A DNA stretch of 64,000 nucleotides from positions 1,178,001-1,242,000 of the forward strand of contig CAVTZQ010000006.1 of NCBI GenBank assembly GCA_963739225.1, read 5' to 3'. The position numbers and the translations under genes were made by a program. This stretch comes from RBG-13-68-16 sp963739225 (GTDB lineage Bacteria > Acidobacteriota > Thermoanaerobaculia > Thermoanaerobaculales > Thermoanaerobaculaceae). Positions 43,405-51,437 of this stretch are shown piece after piece; positions within the stretch are counted from its first letter, which is position 1; every line of letters begins with the position of its first letter. The notes beneath the pieces are model-generated. The model was given only the letters and a program-made list of their open reading frames with translations. It ran no database searches and was not told the origin of the DNA.

Positions 43405-44583
43405 ATGGACCTCGCACTCGACTCGAGCAAGATCATCTACCTGGACAACGCTGCCACCACCTTTCCCAAGCCCAAGGAGGTCCTGGACGCCGCTCTCGAC
43501 GCCTATTCGCGCTTCGGCGTCAACCCCGGCCGCTCGGGATACGACCTCTGCCTGATGGCCGGCGATTTGGTCGCAGCCACCCGCAAAGAGCTCACCCGAT
43601 TCTTTGGCGGGACCAACCCGGACCGGCTGGTTTTCGCTTACAACGCTACCGACGCCCTCAACCTCGCGATCCAGGGGATCCTCGAGAGCGGCGACCACGC
43701 GGTGTCCACGACGATCGAGCACAACTCGGTGATCCGCCCGCTCAACCATATGGCGCGCGACCGAGGTGTGAGCGTGGAGTACGTGCCAGCGGGAAAGGGC
43801 GGGTGCGTCGACCCCACCGAGATCACCCGCCGGCTGCGGCGCACCACCAAGCTCGTGACGGTCAACCACGCCTCAAACGTCATCGGCACCATCCAGCCGG
43901 TGGCGGAGATCGGGAAGGTATGCCGGGAGCGCGGTGTGCTCTTCCTCGTGGACGCCTCCCAGACCGCGGGTGTGGTCCCCATCGACGTGGACGCCATGGG
44001 CATCGACGTCCTCGCCTTCACCGGTCACAAGTCTCTGCTTGCACCCACGGGGATCGGCGGGCTCTACGTGCGGGAGGGGGTGAGCATTCGAGCTACCCGC
44101 TTCGGTGGCACCGGTGTGGACTCAGTGGACCCGTACCACCTCGAGGAGTACCCGTACAGGCTCGAGTCCGGGACCAGCAATGTGCTCGGCATCGCCGGCC
44201 TGCACTTTGCCCAGTCGTACATCGCGAAGCGCGGGGTGGAGAAGATCTACCGTCACGAGATGGAGCTGTTCGCGAAGCTGCAGGAGGGACTCGCCGCTAT
44301 CGGAGGTGTGACGCTGCACGGCACGACCAGCCTGGACGACCGGCTGCCGGTCCTCTCGTTCACTGTGGCGGGGCGCGACCCGGCCGATGTGGGCACGCTG
44401 CTCGACGTGGACCACAACATCGCGGCCCGCACCGGGCTGCACTGCGCCCCGCTCATCCACCAGCAGATGGGAACCGGGGAGCGGGGGACGGTGCGCCTCA
44501 GCGTCGGCCCGATGAACAAAGCGAGCGATATCGAGGCTGCCCTGGCGGCGGTTACCGAGATCGCCGCGGATGCTCGGGTCTAG
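43405..44583 (+). CDS. Cysteine desulfurase-family PLP enzyme (EF2568-like class)
   Basis: The 392-residue class V aminotransferase has the start IIYLDNAATTFPKPKEV, VSTTIEHNSVIRPL, NHASNVIGTIQPV, the PLP lysine in FTGHKSLLAPTGIGGLYV and the catalytic-cysteine loop GLHCAPLIHQQMGT followed by GTVRLSVGPMN. This pattern belongs to the cysteine-desulfurase-like group sometimes found with selenium-utilisation genes rather than to IscS or SufS. It mobilises sulfur or selenium from cysteine or selenocysteine (inference). It lies 1 kb from the selenoprotein candidate. Its stop shares CTAG with the convergent gene. Confidence 0.85.
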   Translation: MDLALDSSKIIYLDNAATTFPKPKEVLDAALDAYSRFGVNPGRSGYDLCLMAGDLVAATRKELTRFFGGTNPDRLVFAYNATDALNLAIQGILESGDHAVSTTIEHNSVIRPLNHMARDRGVSVEYVPAGKGGCVDPTEITRRLRRTTKLVTVNHASNVIGTIQPVAEIGKVCRERGVLFLVDASQTAGVVPIDVDAMGIDVLAFTGHKSLLAPTGIGGLYVREGVSIRATRFGGTGVDSVDPYHLEEYPYRLESGTSNVLGIAGLHFAQSYIAKRGVEKIYRHEMELFAKLQEGLAAIGGVTLHGTTSLDDRLPVLSFTVAGRDPADVGTLLDVDHNIAARTGLHCAPLIHQQMGTGERGTVRLSVGPMNKASDIEAALAAVTEIAADARV

Positions 44584-45890
44584 CTCAGGCCCGGTAGCAT
44601 CAGCGCGTCGGCGACGATCTCACCGAGGGTCTTGATCTCGATGCCGAGCGCGTAGTGGCGGTTGAGTTCCATGAGCTGGTCGATGCAGTTGTGGCAGGGG
44701 GAGCCGACGACCTTCGCGCCGGTGGCCCGGATCTGCTCGGCCTTGACCTTGCCCGCCTCCAGCCGCTTGGAGGTGTGTTCAGAGGCCGCCAGCAGTCCGC
44801 CCCCGCCCCCGCAGCAGTAGTTATCCTCGCGGTTGGGGGTCATCTCCACGAAGGTGGTTACTGCGTGGCGCAGGAGATACCGCTGCTCCTCGATCACTCC
44901 ACCGTTGCGCACCAGGTTGCAGGGATCGTGAAGCGTCACCGGGTCGGGGTTCTTCAGCGGGTCGAGCCGCAGGCGGCCGGCGGCCAGGTACTCCGCCATG
45001 ACCTCGACGAAGCTGCGAACGGCGAACGGCAGCGGTCGGCCCAACCACTCCGGGGCTTCCCAGCGTAGGGTGCGGTAGCCGTGGCCGCACTCGGCCACAA
45101 CCAACTCCTGGACGCCAAGCTCCTCGGCGCGGCGGATCAGCCTGCCGGCGATGGCCCGCTGCGCCTCGATGTCCCCGGCGAAGTAGCCGTAGTTGGTGAT
45201 GTCGAAGTCCGTTGAGCTCAGGGTCCAGCTCTCGCCGGCAGCATGGAAGATCATGGCCGCGGCCGAAATCGAAAGAGGGAAAAACTTCAGCTCACGGGGG
45301 TTGAGGGCGTAGAGCACGCGGGCGCCCTCTCGGTCCACCGGCATGGAAGCGCGGGGGTCGCCGAGAGTCTGGCGGAGGTCCTCCTCGAGCCAGGCGATCG
45401 TGTCGCGCACGTCCTCCGGCGCGATGGACATGGCGTTGCCGGTCGCCCGTGCTGCATCGATGTTGCCAACGATCCCCTTCGGCACCAAACCCGCCGCGAC
45501 CAACATCGTGCGTGCAAAGTGAATGATCGCGGCGGGGTCCAGGCCGACGCTGCAGTTGAGGGCACAGCGCCCGCACAGCGTGCAGCGCCCGAAGGCGGCG
45601 ACAGCGAGGGCCTGAAGCGCCTCCTCGGTGATGGTTTCGGCGCCCACAACGCCGGGGGCGAGGCGCCCGAGGAGGGTGTGGTAGCGGCGAAACAGGCGCG
45701 CCACGCGCTCCACCTTGGCAGCGGGCATAGAGTCGGGCTCGCGGTCCGCAAGGTAAACGTGGCAGGTTTCCGCACACAGGCCACAGCGCACGCAGGCGTT
45801 CAGGAACGCGGCGGTGCGCTCGTCCAGGCCCTCGCGCAGCACCTTCAGCGCATCCTCAACCGACGGTGGCTTGGCGTCTGCCTCAGCCAC
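44580..45890 (-). CDS. DsrK/HdrD-like iron-sulfur oxidoreductase
   Basis: The 436-residue protein has two 4Fe-4S ferredoxin motifs (CVRCGLCAETCHVYL near residue 33 and CTLCGRCALNCSV near residue 102), the first cysteine-rich CCG-type segment (ECGHGYRTLRWE ... LHDPCNLVR) and a full second one (NYCCGGGGG ... SPCHNC). This is the DsrK/HdrD family, which reduces heterodisulfides or DsrC trisulfide using membrane electrons. GTG 45890 overlaps the membrane-subunit stop by 8 bases. The gene is third in a dsrC-membrane subunit-dsrK operon. Confidence 0.85.
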   Translation of the reverse strand: MAEADAKPPSVEDALKVLREGLDERTAAFLNACVRCGLCAETCHVYLADREPDSMPAAKVERVARLFRRYHTLLGRLAPGVVGAETITEEALQALAVAAFGRCTLCGRCALNCSVGLDPAAIIHFARTMLVAAGLVPKGIVGNIDAARATGNAMSIAPEDVRDTIAWLEEDLRQTLGDPRASMPVDREGARVLYALNPRELKFFPLSISAAAMIFHAAGESWTLSSTDFDITNYGYFAGDIEAQRAIAGRLIRRAEELGVQELVVAECGHGYRTLRWEAPEWLGRPLPFAVRSFVEVMAEYLAAGRLRLDPLKNPDPVTLHDPCNLVRNGGVIEEQRYLLRHAVTTFVEMTPNREDNYCCGGGGGLLAASEHTSKRLEAGKVKAEQIRATGAKVVGSPCHNCIDQLMELNRHYALGIEIKTLGEIVADALMLPGLS

Positions 45891-46521
45891 GGGGAATCCC
45901 CGACGCCTGTGGTTTGGGGCGTACGCCACGACGGCCAAAGTACGCGCCCGACCAGCGGCGGCTCGTGAGGAGGAAGAGCATGTGGCGGAGCTTGCCGAGG
46001 GGTGCGTAGAGCAGAAGCAACGCGCCGATCACCTGGAAGAGCGGTACCAGCCCAGTGTGGAGCGAAGCTGCCAGGCCGGCGGCGAGCGTTGCGTCAACGA
46101 GGAGGTTGGCGAGGAAGTCATCGGGAACGCTGATCCCGCGCACCCTCGCATCAAGCGTTCGCTTGGCGAGGAGAGCCAGGCCGCAGGCAAGGCCGAGGGC
46201 AAACAGCACGGCTGCAGTGGTGTTCGCCGCGACGGGAACCGCCACCGGCAAGAGGCTTACCAGCAACCTGGCCAGCGCCGCGAAGATTGCCAGGTGGTAA
46301 CCGATCCCCGCGAGGTAGCTGAGCAGGTGGAGAGACGCACTTTCCTTGGCGGTCGGGGCGAACGCCTTCGTGAAGGCGTAGATCACGCCCGCGACGGCGC
46401 TGCCCCGCGGCGGGGCAATCGGCTTCGGCACCTCGGTGAACCGCAGACCACGGCGCTGGGTGACGAACGCAGCCAGCGCGACCACCAGCGCGACAAGCAG
46501 CGTGAGCGAACTGGCCGTCAT
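45883..46521 (-). CDS. DsrM/NarI-like membrane subunit
   Basis: The 212-residue protein has about five hydrophobic helices (SLTLLVALVVALAAFV; YHLAIFAALARLLVSLL; TAAVLFALGLACGLALL; LVPLFQVIGALLLLYA; and others) with histidines in LHLLSYLAGIGYH and GKLRHMLFLLTSRRW, likely haem ligands. This matches the cytochrome-b-type subunit (DsrM/HmcE/NarI class) that passes quinol electrons to DsrK. It lies between dsrC and dsrK genes on the same strand. Confidence 0.78.
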   Translation of the reverse strand: MTASSLTLLVALVVALAAFVTQRRGLRFTEVPKPIAPPRGSAVAGVIYAFTKAFAPTAKESASLHLLSYLAGIGYHLAIFAALARLLVSLLPVAVPVAANTTAAVLFALGLACGLALLAKRTLDARVRGISVPDDFLANLLVDATLAAGLAASLHTGLVPLFQVIGALLLLYAPLGKLRHMLFLLTSRRWSGAYFGRRGVRPKPQASGIPRG

Positions 46522-46537
46522 CGGGCCACCCGGCCCG

Positions 46538-46855
46538 TCAGACGCACCCCTCGGGTTTGGGCAGGCCGGCGACCTTGCACGCCCCCTTGGCGGGGCCGGA
46601 GGGGAACAGCTTGAAGATGGTCTTCAGAGGAAGGCCGGTGTTCTGGCAGAGCAGCCGCACCATCGGCGCGCTGCCGTGTTCGAGGTAGTAGTCGCGGATC
46701 ATGCGCACGACCGCCCAGTGCTCGGGGGTCATGTCGCTGATTCCCTCGGTGGTTGCAAAAAGCTTCGCCACCTCGTCGTCCCACAACTCCGGCCGCTGGA
46801 GGAATCCCTCCTCGTCCACCGCGAAGGTGCGGCCAGCGATCTGGATGTCCGGCAT
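46538..46855 (-). CDS. DsrC-family sulfur carrier protein
   Basis: The 105-residue protein shows the DsrC/TusE fold (DEEGFLQRPELWDDEVAKLFA, LTPEHW-type MTPEHWAVVRMIRDYYLEHG) and ends FPSGPAKGACKVAGLPKPEGCV. Both redox cysteines, Cys94 and the penultimate Cys104, are present, so it belongs with true DsrC rather than TusE, which lacks the first. DsrC carries sulfur as a trisulfide to the DsrMK complex, whose counterparts follow directly. No dsrAB sulfite reductase is in the window. Confidence 0.9.
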   Translation of the reverse strand: MPDIQIAGRTFAVDEEGFLQRPELWDDEVAKLFATTEGISDMTPEHWAVVRMIRDYYLEHGSAPMVRLLCQNTGLPLKTIFKLFPSGPAKGACKVAGLPKPEGCV

Positions 46856-47120
46856 CTCGTCCCCCAAAGCTACAAGGCCGCCACCTTGCAAGGGTACCCA
46901 GGAGCACCAGTTGATGCAACAGCAACACGTAGCAGCCACGAGCTGGTCGAGACTGCGCTGGGGTCGAGCCCTTTCGAGTATTGAGATCGGGACCGGGAAG
47001 CTGGTTGCTTTTGCAGGAGCTGCAGGATGAGGTCTGCATAGCGGGGCACGATGACGGCGCGGTCGTAGGCGTGGGCCCGCCGGTGGGCTCAGCAACAGGC
47101 CCGGGCGGCTTTCCCCGGGC
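46856..47120. other. Non-coding gap
   Basis: This stretch of 265 bases between the dsrC-like gene start and the next minus-strand gene end has GC-rich inverted sequence near 47098-47120 (GCCCGGG and CCCGGGC arms) that could end the glycosyltransferase-like transcript. I find no convincing gene or promoter motif. Confidence 0.4.
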
Positions 47121-48119
47121 TCATCGGGCGGGGCGCCAGGGAAGCAGGCGTGGGAGGCGGCGCACCAGACGCCTCACAAGAATGGGGGTATGCCGTGCCA
47201 GCCGGCCGTGCCGGCTCTCGCACAAACTCGGAAGGGTTTCGTAGAGCAGTGCTGCCCAGTGCTTGAGAATCTCGTCGTTGGTGAATTCCGCGGCGCGCTG
47301 TTCGCCGTTCGCGACCATCGCGCGGTAGAGCCCCGGATCGACGGCGAGCCTCGTGACCGCGGCCTTCGCGTCCGCGAGTGAGGCGATCTCGATGTAGTCC
47401 AACTCGGAACGCCGGAGCTCCCGGTACGCGTACTCGGGTCCGAGCAGAGCCGGGACGCCGGCGCGCCAGCAGTTGACGAGCTTGGTGGCGGGCTTGGGCG
47501 TGTGCAGGCGGCGATCGGGCGGCCGCACGGCGAGGACGAGATCCACGGTCGAGTAGTCGTGCCACGCCAAAGTGTGCCCGAGCATCGCCTGCCCCTGGAA
47601 ACGCGCGGCATCAATGTCCCAAGCGATCGACAGGCTCGTGAGGAAGTCCACCCACTGGCGCGAGGCAAAGGCGCGGTGCAGGTTCCCGCTGAATCCCTTG
47701 TATGCCACCCGGGTGATCGTCGCGCCGCGCCTACGGTCTCTCGGAATGAGACCGGGCTGAGGCCAGTGTGGGATGAAGATGCGCCGGATGCCGTCGGCAA
47801 AGCGGCCGTTCTGGAGCACCTCGATGTCGGCCAGGGACACCTCACGCAGATCCCCCCGAACCCCGACGAGGACCACGTCTTTCATGCGCTTTCGGTGCCT
47901 GAGCAGTGCTCTGGCGTGCTTGCCGTGAAAGATCACGACGCCGTTTTCTGGCGGGCTTTCCACCAATTCGACCTCGTTGCCGGCACGCTTGAGGCGGATG
48001 TACGTCTGGAGGATCCACGCGTCCTCGCCGCGCTGAAATGCGTTCGGCGCGGCATCGGGATCGAGGTCGCGGAGCGCATCCGCGACTGCCCCGCCCGGAA
48101 GAAAGAAGGTCACACCCAC
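47121..48119 (-). CDS. Putative glycosyltransferase-like protein
   Basis: The 332-residue product (VTFFLPGGAVADALRDLDP; VVIFHGKHARALLRH; IFIPHWPQPGLIPRD; LVLAVRPPDRRLHTPKPATKLVNCWRAGVPALLGPEYAYREL) has alternating strands and a C-terminal K-x-x-N-x-x-x-A-G-x-P segment typical of GT-B glycosyltransferases that use nucleotide sugars. The acceptor is unknown. The start could be GTG 48119 or GTG 48113. Confidence 0.6.
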   Translation of the reverse strand: MGVTFFLPGGAVADALRDLDPDAAPNAFQRGEDAWILQTYIRLKRAGNEVELVESPPENGVVIFHGKHARALLRHRKRMKDVVLVGVRGDLREVSLADIEVLQNGRFADGIRRIFIPHWPQPGLIPRDRRRGATITRVAYKGFSGNLHRAFASRQWVDFLTSLSIAWDIDAARFQGQAMLGHTLAWHDYSTVDLVLAVRPPDRRLHTPKPATKLVNCWRAGVPALLGPEYAYRELRRSELDYIEIASLADAKAAVTRLAVDPGLYRAMVANGEQRAAEFTNDEILKHWAALLYETLPSLCESRHGRLARHTPILVRRLVRRLPRLLPWRPAR

Positions 48120-48341
48120 AGGTACTCACAACCCCGATCGTTGCGGCCCGTGAGCCAGCCGCACCGAGAGGACCGCGGCAGTGTACCTGGGCCAGGCCCG
48201 GCCTGCGAATCGGCTGCCCGTCGGCGGCGTGCAGCACTTTGGCATTTCCCACGTTGCTTTGCCAGGTTCGCGCCAGTGCACCTTTCAGTCACTGCCGGGA
48301 GCGCGGTGTCTCAACCTGCTGCAGTCAGGCGACCGTCGCCC

Positions 48342-49772
48342 TCATCGCGTCCCTGGCGGACCGGCCGCGTTTCTGCGCTGCAGCGCCAGCAGCGCCTTAA
48401 GCGCGGCGTGCCGGTACAGGTCGGAGAGCGTCGGGTAGTTGTACATCGTCTCCGCGATCTGCGCGGCGGTGGCGCCGGCACGCAGGAAAGCCTGGCCGAT
48501 GTGGATGAGCTCGCTGGCGCCGTGGCCGATCATGTGGGCGCCGACGAGCTTCAGGGAGCTGGCCTCGAAGAGCAACTTCAGCAGACCCCCCGTATCGCCG
48601 ATGATCTGGCCGCGCGGGTTCATGTCGTAGTTGCCGCGGCCGACGACATACTCCGCACCCTTCTCCTTGAGCATCTCTTCGGTTTCGCCGATGTAGCTCA
48701 CCTCGGGGATCGAGTAAATCGCAAACGGCAGCACCTCTGTTTTCGACGTGATGCCCGGGATGCTGAAGGCGTGGCGCATCGCCTGCCGCCCCTGCTCCAT
48801 GGAGGTGCTGGCCAGCGCCGGGTAGCCGATCACGTCGCCCACCGCATAGATGTGCGGCAGCGGGGTCTGGTAGTGCTCGTTCACCTGGAGCAGACCGTAG
48901 TCGTTGGGCTTCAGGCCGATCGCCTCGAGGTTGAGGTCCCTCGTGTTGCCGTCGCGACCAACGCAGTAGAGCAGCACGCCGCTCTCGAGGACGGTTCCGG
49001 CCTTCGTGGTGCAGCGCACCTGCGGCGGTTTGCCGGCGAGGCGCTCGACGGTCGCGTAGCGCTCGTTGTGCAGGTTCGTGATGCCCAGCCTGTCCAGCTC
49101 CCGCTCGAGGATCGCGACGATTTCACGGTCGAGGAAGGGTAGCAGGCGATCCCGCGTGTCGACGAGCGTGACCTCGATGTTGAGGGCGGCGAAGATGCTT
49201 GCAAACTCGACTCCGATCACCCCGGCGCCCAGCACGAGCATGGTGTGCGGGATTCGCGGCAGGCGCAGGATCGTGTTGCTGTCGAAAACGCACTCACCGT
49301 CGAACGGCACGTCCGAAGGACGGTTGGGGCTGGAGCCCGAGGCGATCACGATGACCTCGCCGCTCACGGAGGACACGACCCCACCATCCGGCGTGCAGAC
49401 GGCCACGGTGTGAGAATCGATGAAACGCCCGTGGCCGTTGAGCACCTCGATGGAGTAGCGCTCGAGCGACTCGTTGATGATCTCGAGCTCCCTACCGACG
49501 ACCACGCGCTCGCGGAACATGAAATCGTCAACGGTGATTTCATCGCTGATCTCGCAGCGGATCCCCTCAAGCTTGTTGCGCGTCATGGAGTGGACGAACA
49601 ACGCGCTCTCGCGCAGGGTCTTCGAGGGGATCGTGCCCCAGTTCACACGGGTGCCCCCGACCACGTTCTGGCGCTCGATAACGGCCACCTGTTTCCCTGC
49701 GCGCGCGGCCTGGATCGCGGCGCGCTCGCCGGCGGGGCCGCAGCCGATCACCACGACGTCATAGTGTGGCAT
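48342..49772 (-). CDS. sthA: Soluble pyridine nucleotide transhydrogenase
   Basis: The 476-residue flavoprotein has the FAD motif VVVIGCGPAGERAAIQAARAG, the GGTRVNWGTIPSKTLRE segment in which the redox-disulfide cysteines of lipoamide dehydrogenases are missing, the NAD motif LVLGAGVIGVEFASIF, and GTIPSK typical of SthA. Loss of both cysteines separates it from dihydrolipoamide dehydrogenase and mercuric reductase. It interconverts NADH and NADPH. Transcription may start from TGC-TACGAT at 49866-49858. Confidence 0.93.
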   Translation of the reverse strand: MPHYDVVVIGCGPAGERAAIQAARAGKQVAVIERQNVVGGTRVNWGTIPSKTLRESALFVHSMTRNKLEGIRCEISDEITVDDFMFRERVVVGRELEIINESLERYSIEVLNGHGRFIDSHTVAVCTPDGGVVSSVSGEVIVIASGSSPNRPSDVPFDGECVFDSNTILRLPRIPHTMLVLGAGVIGVEFASIFAALNIEVTLVDTRDRLLPFLDREIVAILERELDRLGITNLHNERYATVERLAGKPPQVRCTTKAGTVLESGVLLYCVGRDGNTRDLNLEAIGLKPNDYGLLQVNEHYQTPLPHIYAVGDVIGYPALASTSMEQGRQAMRHAFSIPGITSKTEVLPFAIYSIPEVSYIGETEEMLKEKGAEYVVGRGNYDMNPRGQIIGDTGGLLKLLFEASSLKLVGAHMIGHGASELIHIGQAFLRAGATAAQIAETMYNYPTLSDLYRHAALKALLALQRRNAAGPPGTR

Positions 49773-49857
49773 CGTCACCAATCCAGCGGGCACCGGGCGG
49801 CTTCTGCGCGTTGGCAAAGTGGACGCTGGGAGCCATTCTTGGACGGTGCACGGCGGA

Positions 49858-49866
49858 ATCGTAGCA
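49858..49866 (-). promoter_or_regulatory. Extended -10 (TGC-TACGAT) upstream of sthA
   Basis: The minus-strand extended -10 predicts transcription from about 49851, 79 bases upstream of the sthA ATG. A GTG 6 nt after the box opens a short frame discussed in the findings. Confidence 0.45.
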
Positions 49867-49939
49867 GACAGATGACGTCCCTTGGCGGCGTCGGGCGGGT
49901 CACGATCCGCGGCGGCGGCGTGGATGTGGCTGGAGCGGG

Positions 49940-49951
49940 TAGAATCCGGCA
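49940..49951 (+). promoter_or_regulatory. -10 box TAGAAT six bases before ATG
   Basis: TAGAAT (49940-49945), CCGGCA, then ATG 49952 of the AmpG-like gene. No ribosome-binding site is present, so a leaderless start is predicted. Confidence 0.5.
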
Positions 49952-51148
49952 ATGGACCTGCGCCGCAAGCTGACCTGGGTCGCGCTGCTCTACTTCGCCG
50001 AGGGGCTCCCGTTCGGCATCGCCTACGACGTCTGGCCGGTGTACTTCCGGGTCCACGGCGTCTCCCTTGCAAACATCGGGCTGATGAGCCTGCTCTCACT
50101 CCCCTGGACCTGGAAGATGCTCTGGGCTCCGCTCGTTGACCGCTTCGGCGCCCGCCAGCAGTGGATCTCCGCGAGCCTGCTCGCGCTGGCCGTCGCCACG
50201 GTCGCGATCATCCCGCAGAACGCCGGGCATCCCTCGTGGCTGCTCTGGGGCGTCCTGCTGGCGTTTACGGCGGCGTCCGCCACCCAGGACATCGCTATCG
50301 ACGCGTACGCGGTGGACATCTCAACCCCGGAAGAAACGGGCGCCATCAACGGCGTGCGGGTCTCCGCGGCCCGCATCGCGCTCCTGGTCGGTGGCGGAGG
50401 TGTGATGATGCTGGCCGAGCTCACGGGGTGGACCCCGCTGTGGATCGCACTGGCGGCCACATTCCTCGTCCTCGCGATCATAGCCTATGCGAGCCCGCGC
50501 GTGCCGCTGGACCAGAACGAGCGGCGGAACCCGATCGGTCCTGTGCTGCGCTGGTTGTTGCGATTGGAGATGCTGCCCGTGCTGCTCTTCGTCCCGCTCT
50601 TCAAGCTCGGAGACTCGCTCCTCGGCCGCATGGTCAAGCCGTTCTGGGTGGACCGAGGGTACTCGCTGAAGGAGATCGGGCTGATCTCGGTCACGCTCGG
50701 TGTGGTGCTGACGATCGTCGGCGCGCTCGCCGGCGGCTGGTTCGTGAAGAGGTACGGAATCTTCCGCGGTCTCCTGTGGCTCGGGATCGCGCAGGCGCTC
50801 CCCCACCTCGGCTACGGGGCGGTGGCCCAGTTCAGCCTGCCGCGGGAGAGCATCTACGTGGCATCCATGCTCGAGTCTTTCACGCAGGGCCTCGGCACCG
50901 CGGCGTTTCTTTCTTTCCTGATGAACCTGTGCGACAGGGAGCACGCGGCGACGCAGTACGCTCTGCTTTCGGCGCTTTTTGCGCTCACCCGCGATGTGGT
51001 GGGCGCGTTCTCGGGCATCGGCGTCGAGAGGCTGGGCTACCCGATGTACTTCGCGTTCACCGCGGTCCTCGCCATTCCCATGCTTGCCCTCTTACCGCTC
51101 ATCAGGAAGCGCATCAGGGAGAAGACCCCGACAACTGAAGCCGGGTGA
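49952..51148 (+). CDS. AmpG-type muropeptide permease (MFS)
   Basis: The 398-residue protein has about 12 membrane helices and the AmpG/PAT-family start KLTWVALLYFAEGLPFGIAYDVWPVYFR, LPWTWKMLWAPLVDRFG and TQDIAIDAYAVDI. AmpG imports anhydromuropeptides produced by lytic transglycosylases such as the Slt encoded at 8663-10690. The charged loop LGRMVKPFWVDRGYSLKEIG is also typical. Substrate specificity cannot be proven from sequence. Confidence 0.85.
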   Translation: MDLRRKLTWVALLYFAEGLPFGIAYDVWPVYFRVHGVSLANIGLMSLLSLPWTWKMLWAPLVDRFGARQQWISASLLALAVATVAIIPQNAGHPSWLLWGVLLAFTAASATQDIAIDAYAVDISTPEETGAINGVRVSAARIALLVGGGGVMMLAELTGWTPLWIALAATFLVLAIIAYASPRVPLDQNERRNPIGPVLRWLLRLEMLPVLLFVPLFKLGDSLLGRMVKPFWVDRGYSLKEIGLISVTLGVVLTIVGALAGGWFVKRYGIFRGLLWLGIAQALPHLGYGAVAQFSLPRESIYVASMLESFTQGLGTAAFLSFLMNLCDREHAATQYALLSALFALTRDVVGAFSGIGVERLGYPMYFAFTAVLAIPMLALLPLIRKRIREKTPTTEAG

Positions 51149-51437
51149 GAATTCCTGTCGGGGACTGTCGAGGCATCGTGGCCACCGTGCAGTTTGTTGA
51201 GGCTAACGCAGACAGGCTTGGAACGGGCAGTTTGGCAAAACCCCGAGCGCGGCCCCTAGGGTAGGCGGTGGACTGATCGCTGCCGGCTCTAGTGCGGTGG
51301 TGTACTCTGCAACGTGTGAAGGACAGCGTGATCCTGTGGTGCTGGCTCGCTCCGGCGCGGGGCCACCGGAGCAGCACCGTCGGTCCCGCCGCCGAGAGTC
51401 GAGTCACGTGGCCCGGAGAGAGCCTGGCGGGAGGGAC
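51149..51437. other. Non-coding gap before the SIS-domain gene
   Basis: This 289-base stretch holds no gene I can support. The frame of the SIS protein is open back to 51297, but the ribosome-binding site GGGAGGGA is placed for ATG 51438. Confidence 0.4.

Noticed and set aside
47502..49142. 546-codon plus-strand open frame
   Set aside because: It is antisense to the glycosyltransferase-like gene and sthA and has no domain or plausible start.
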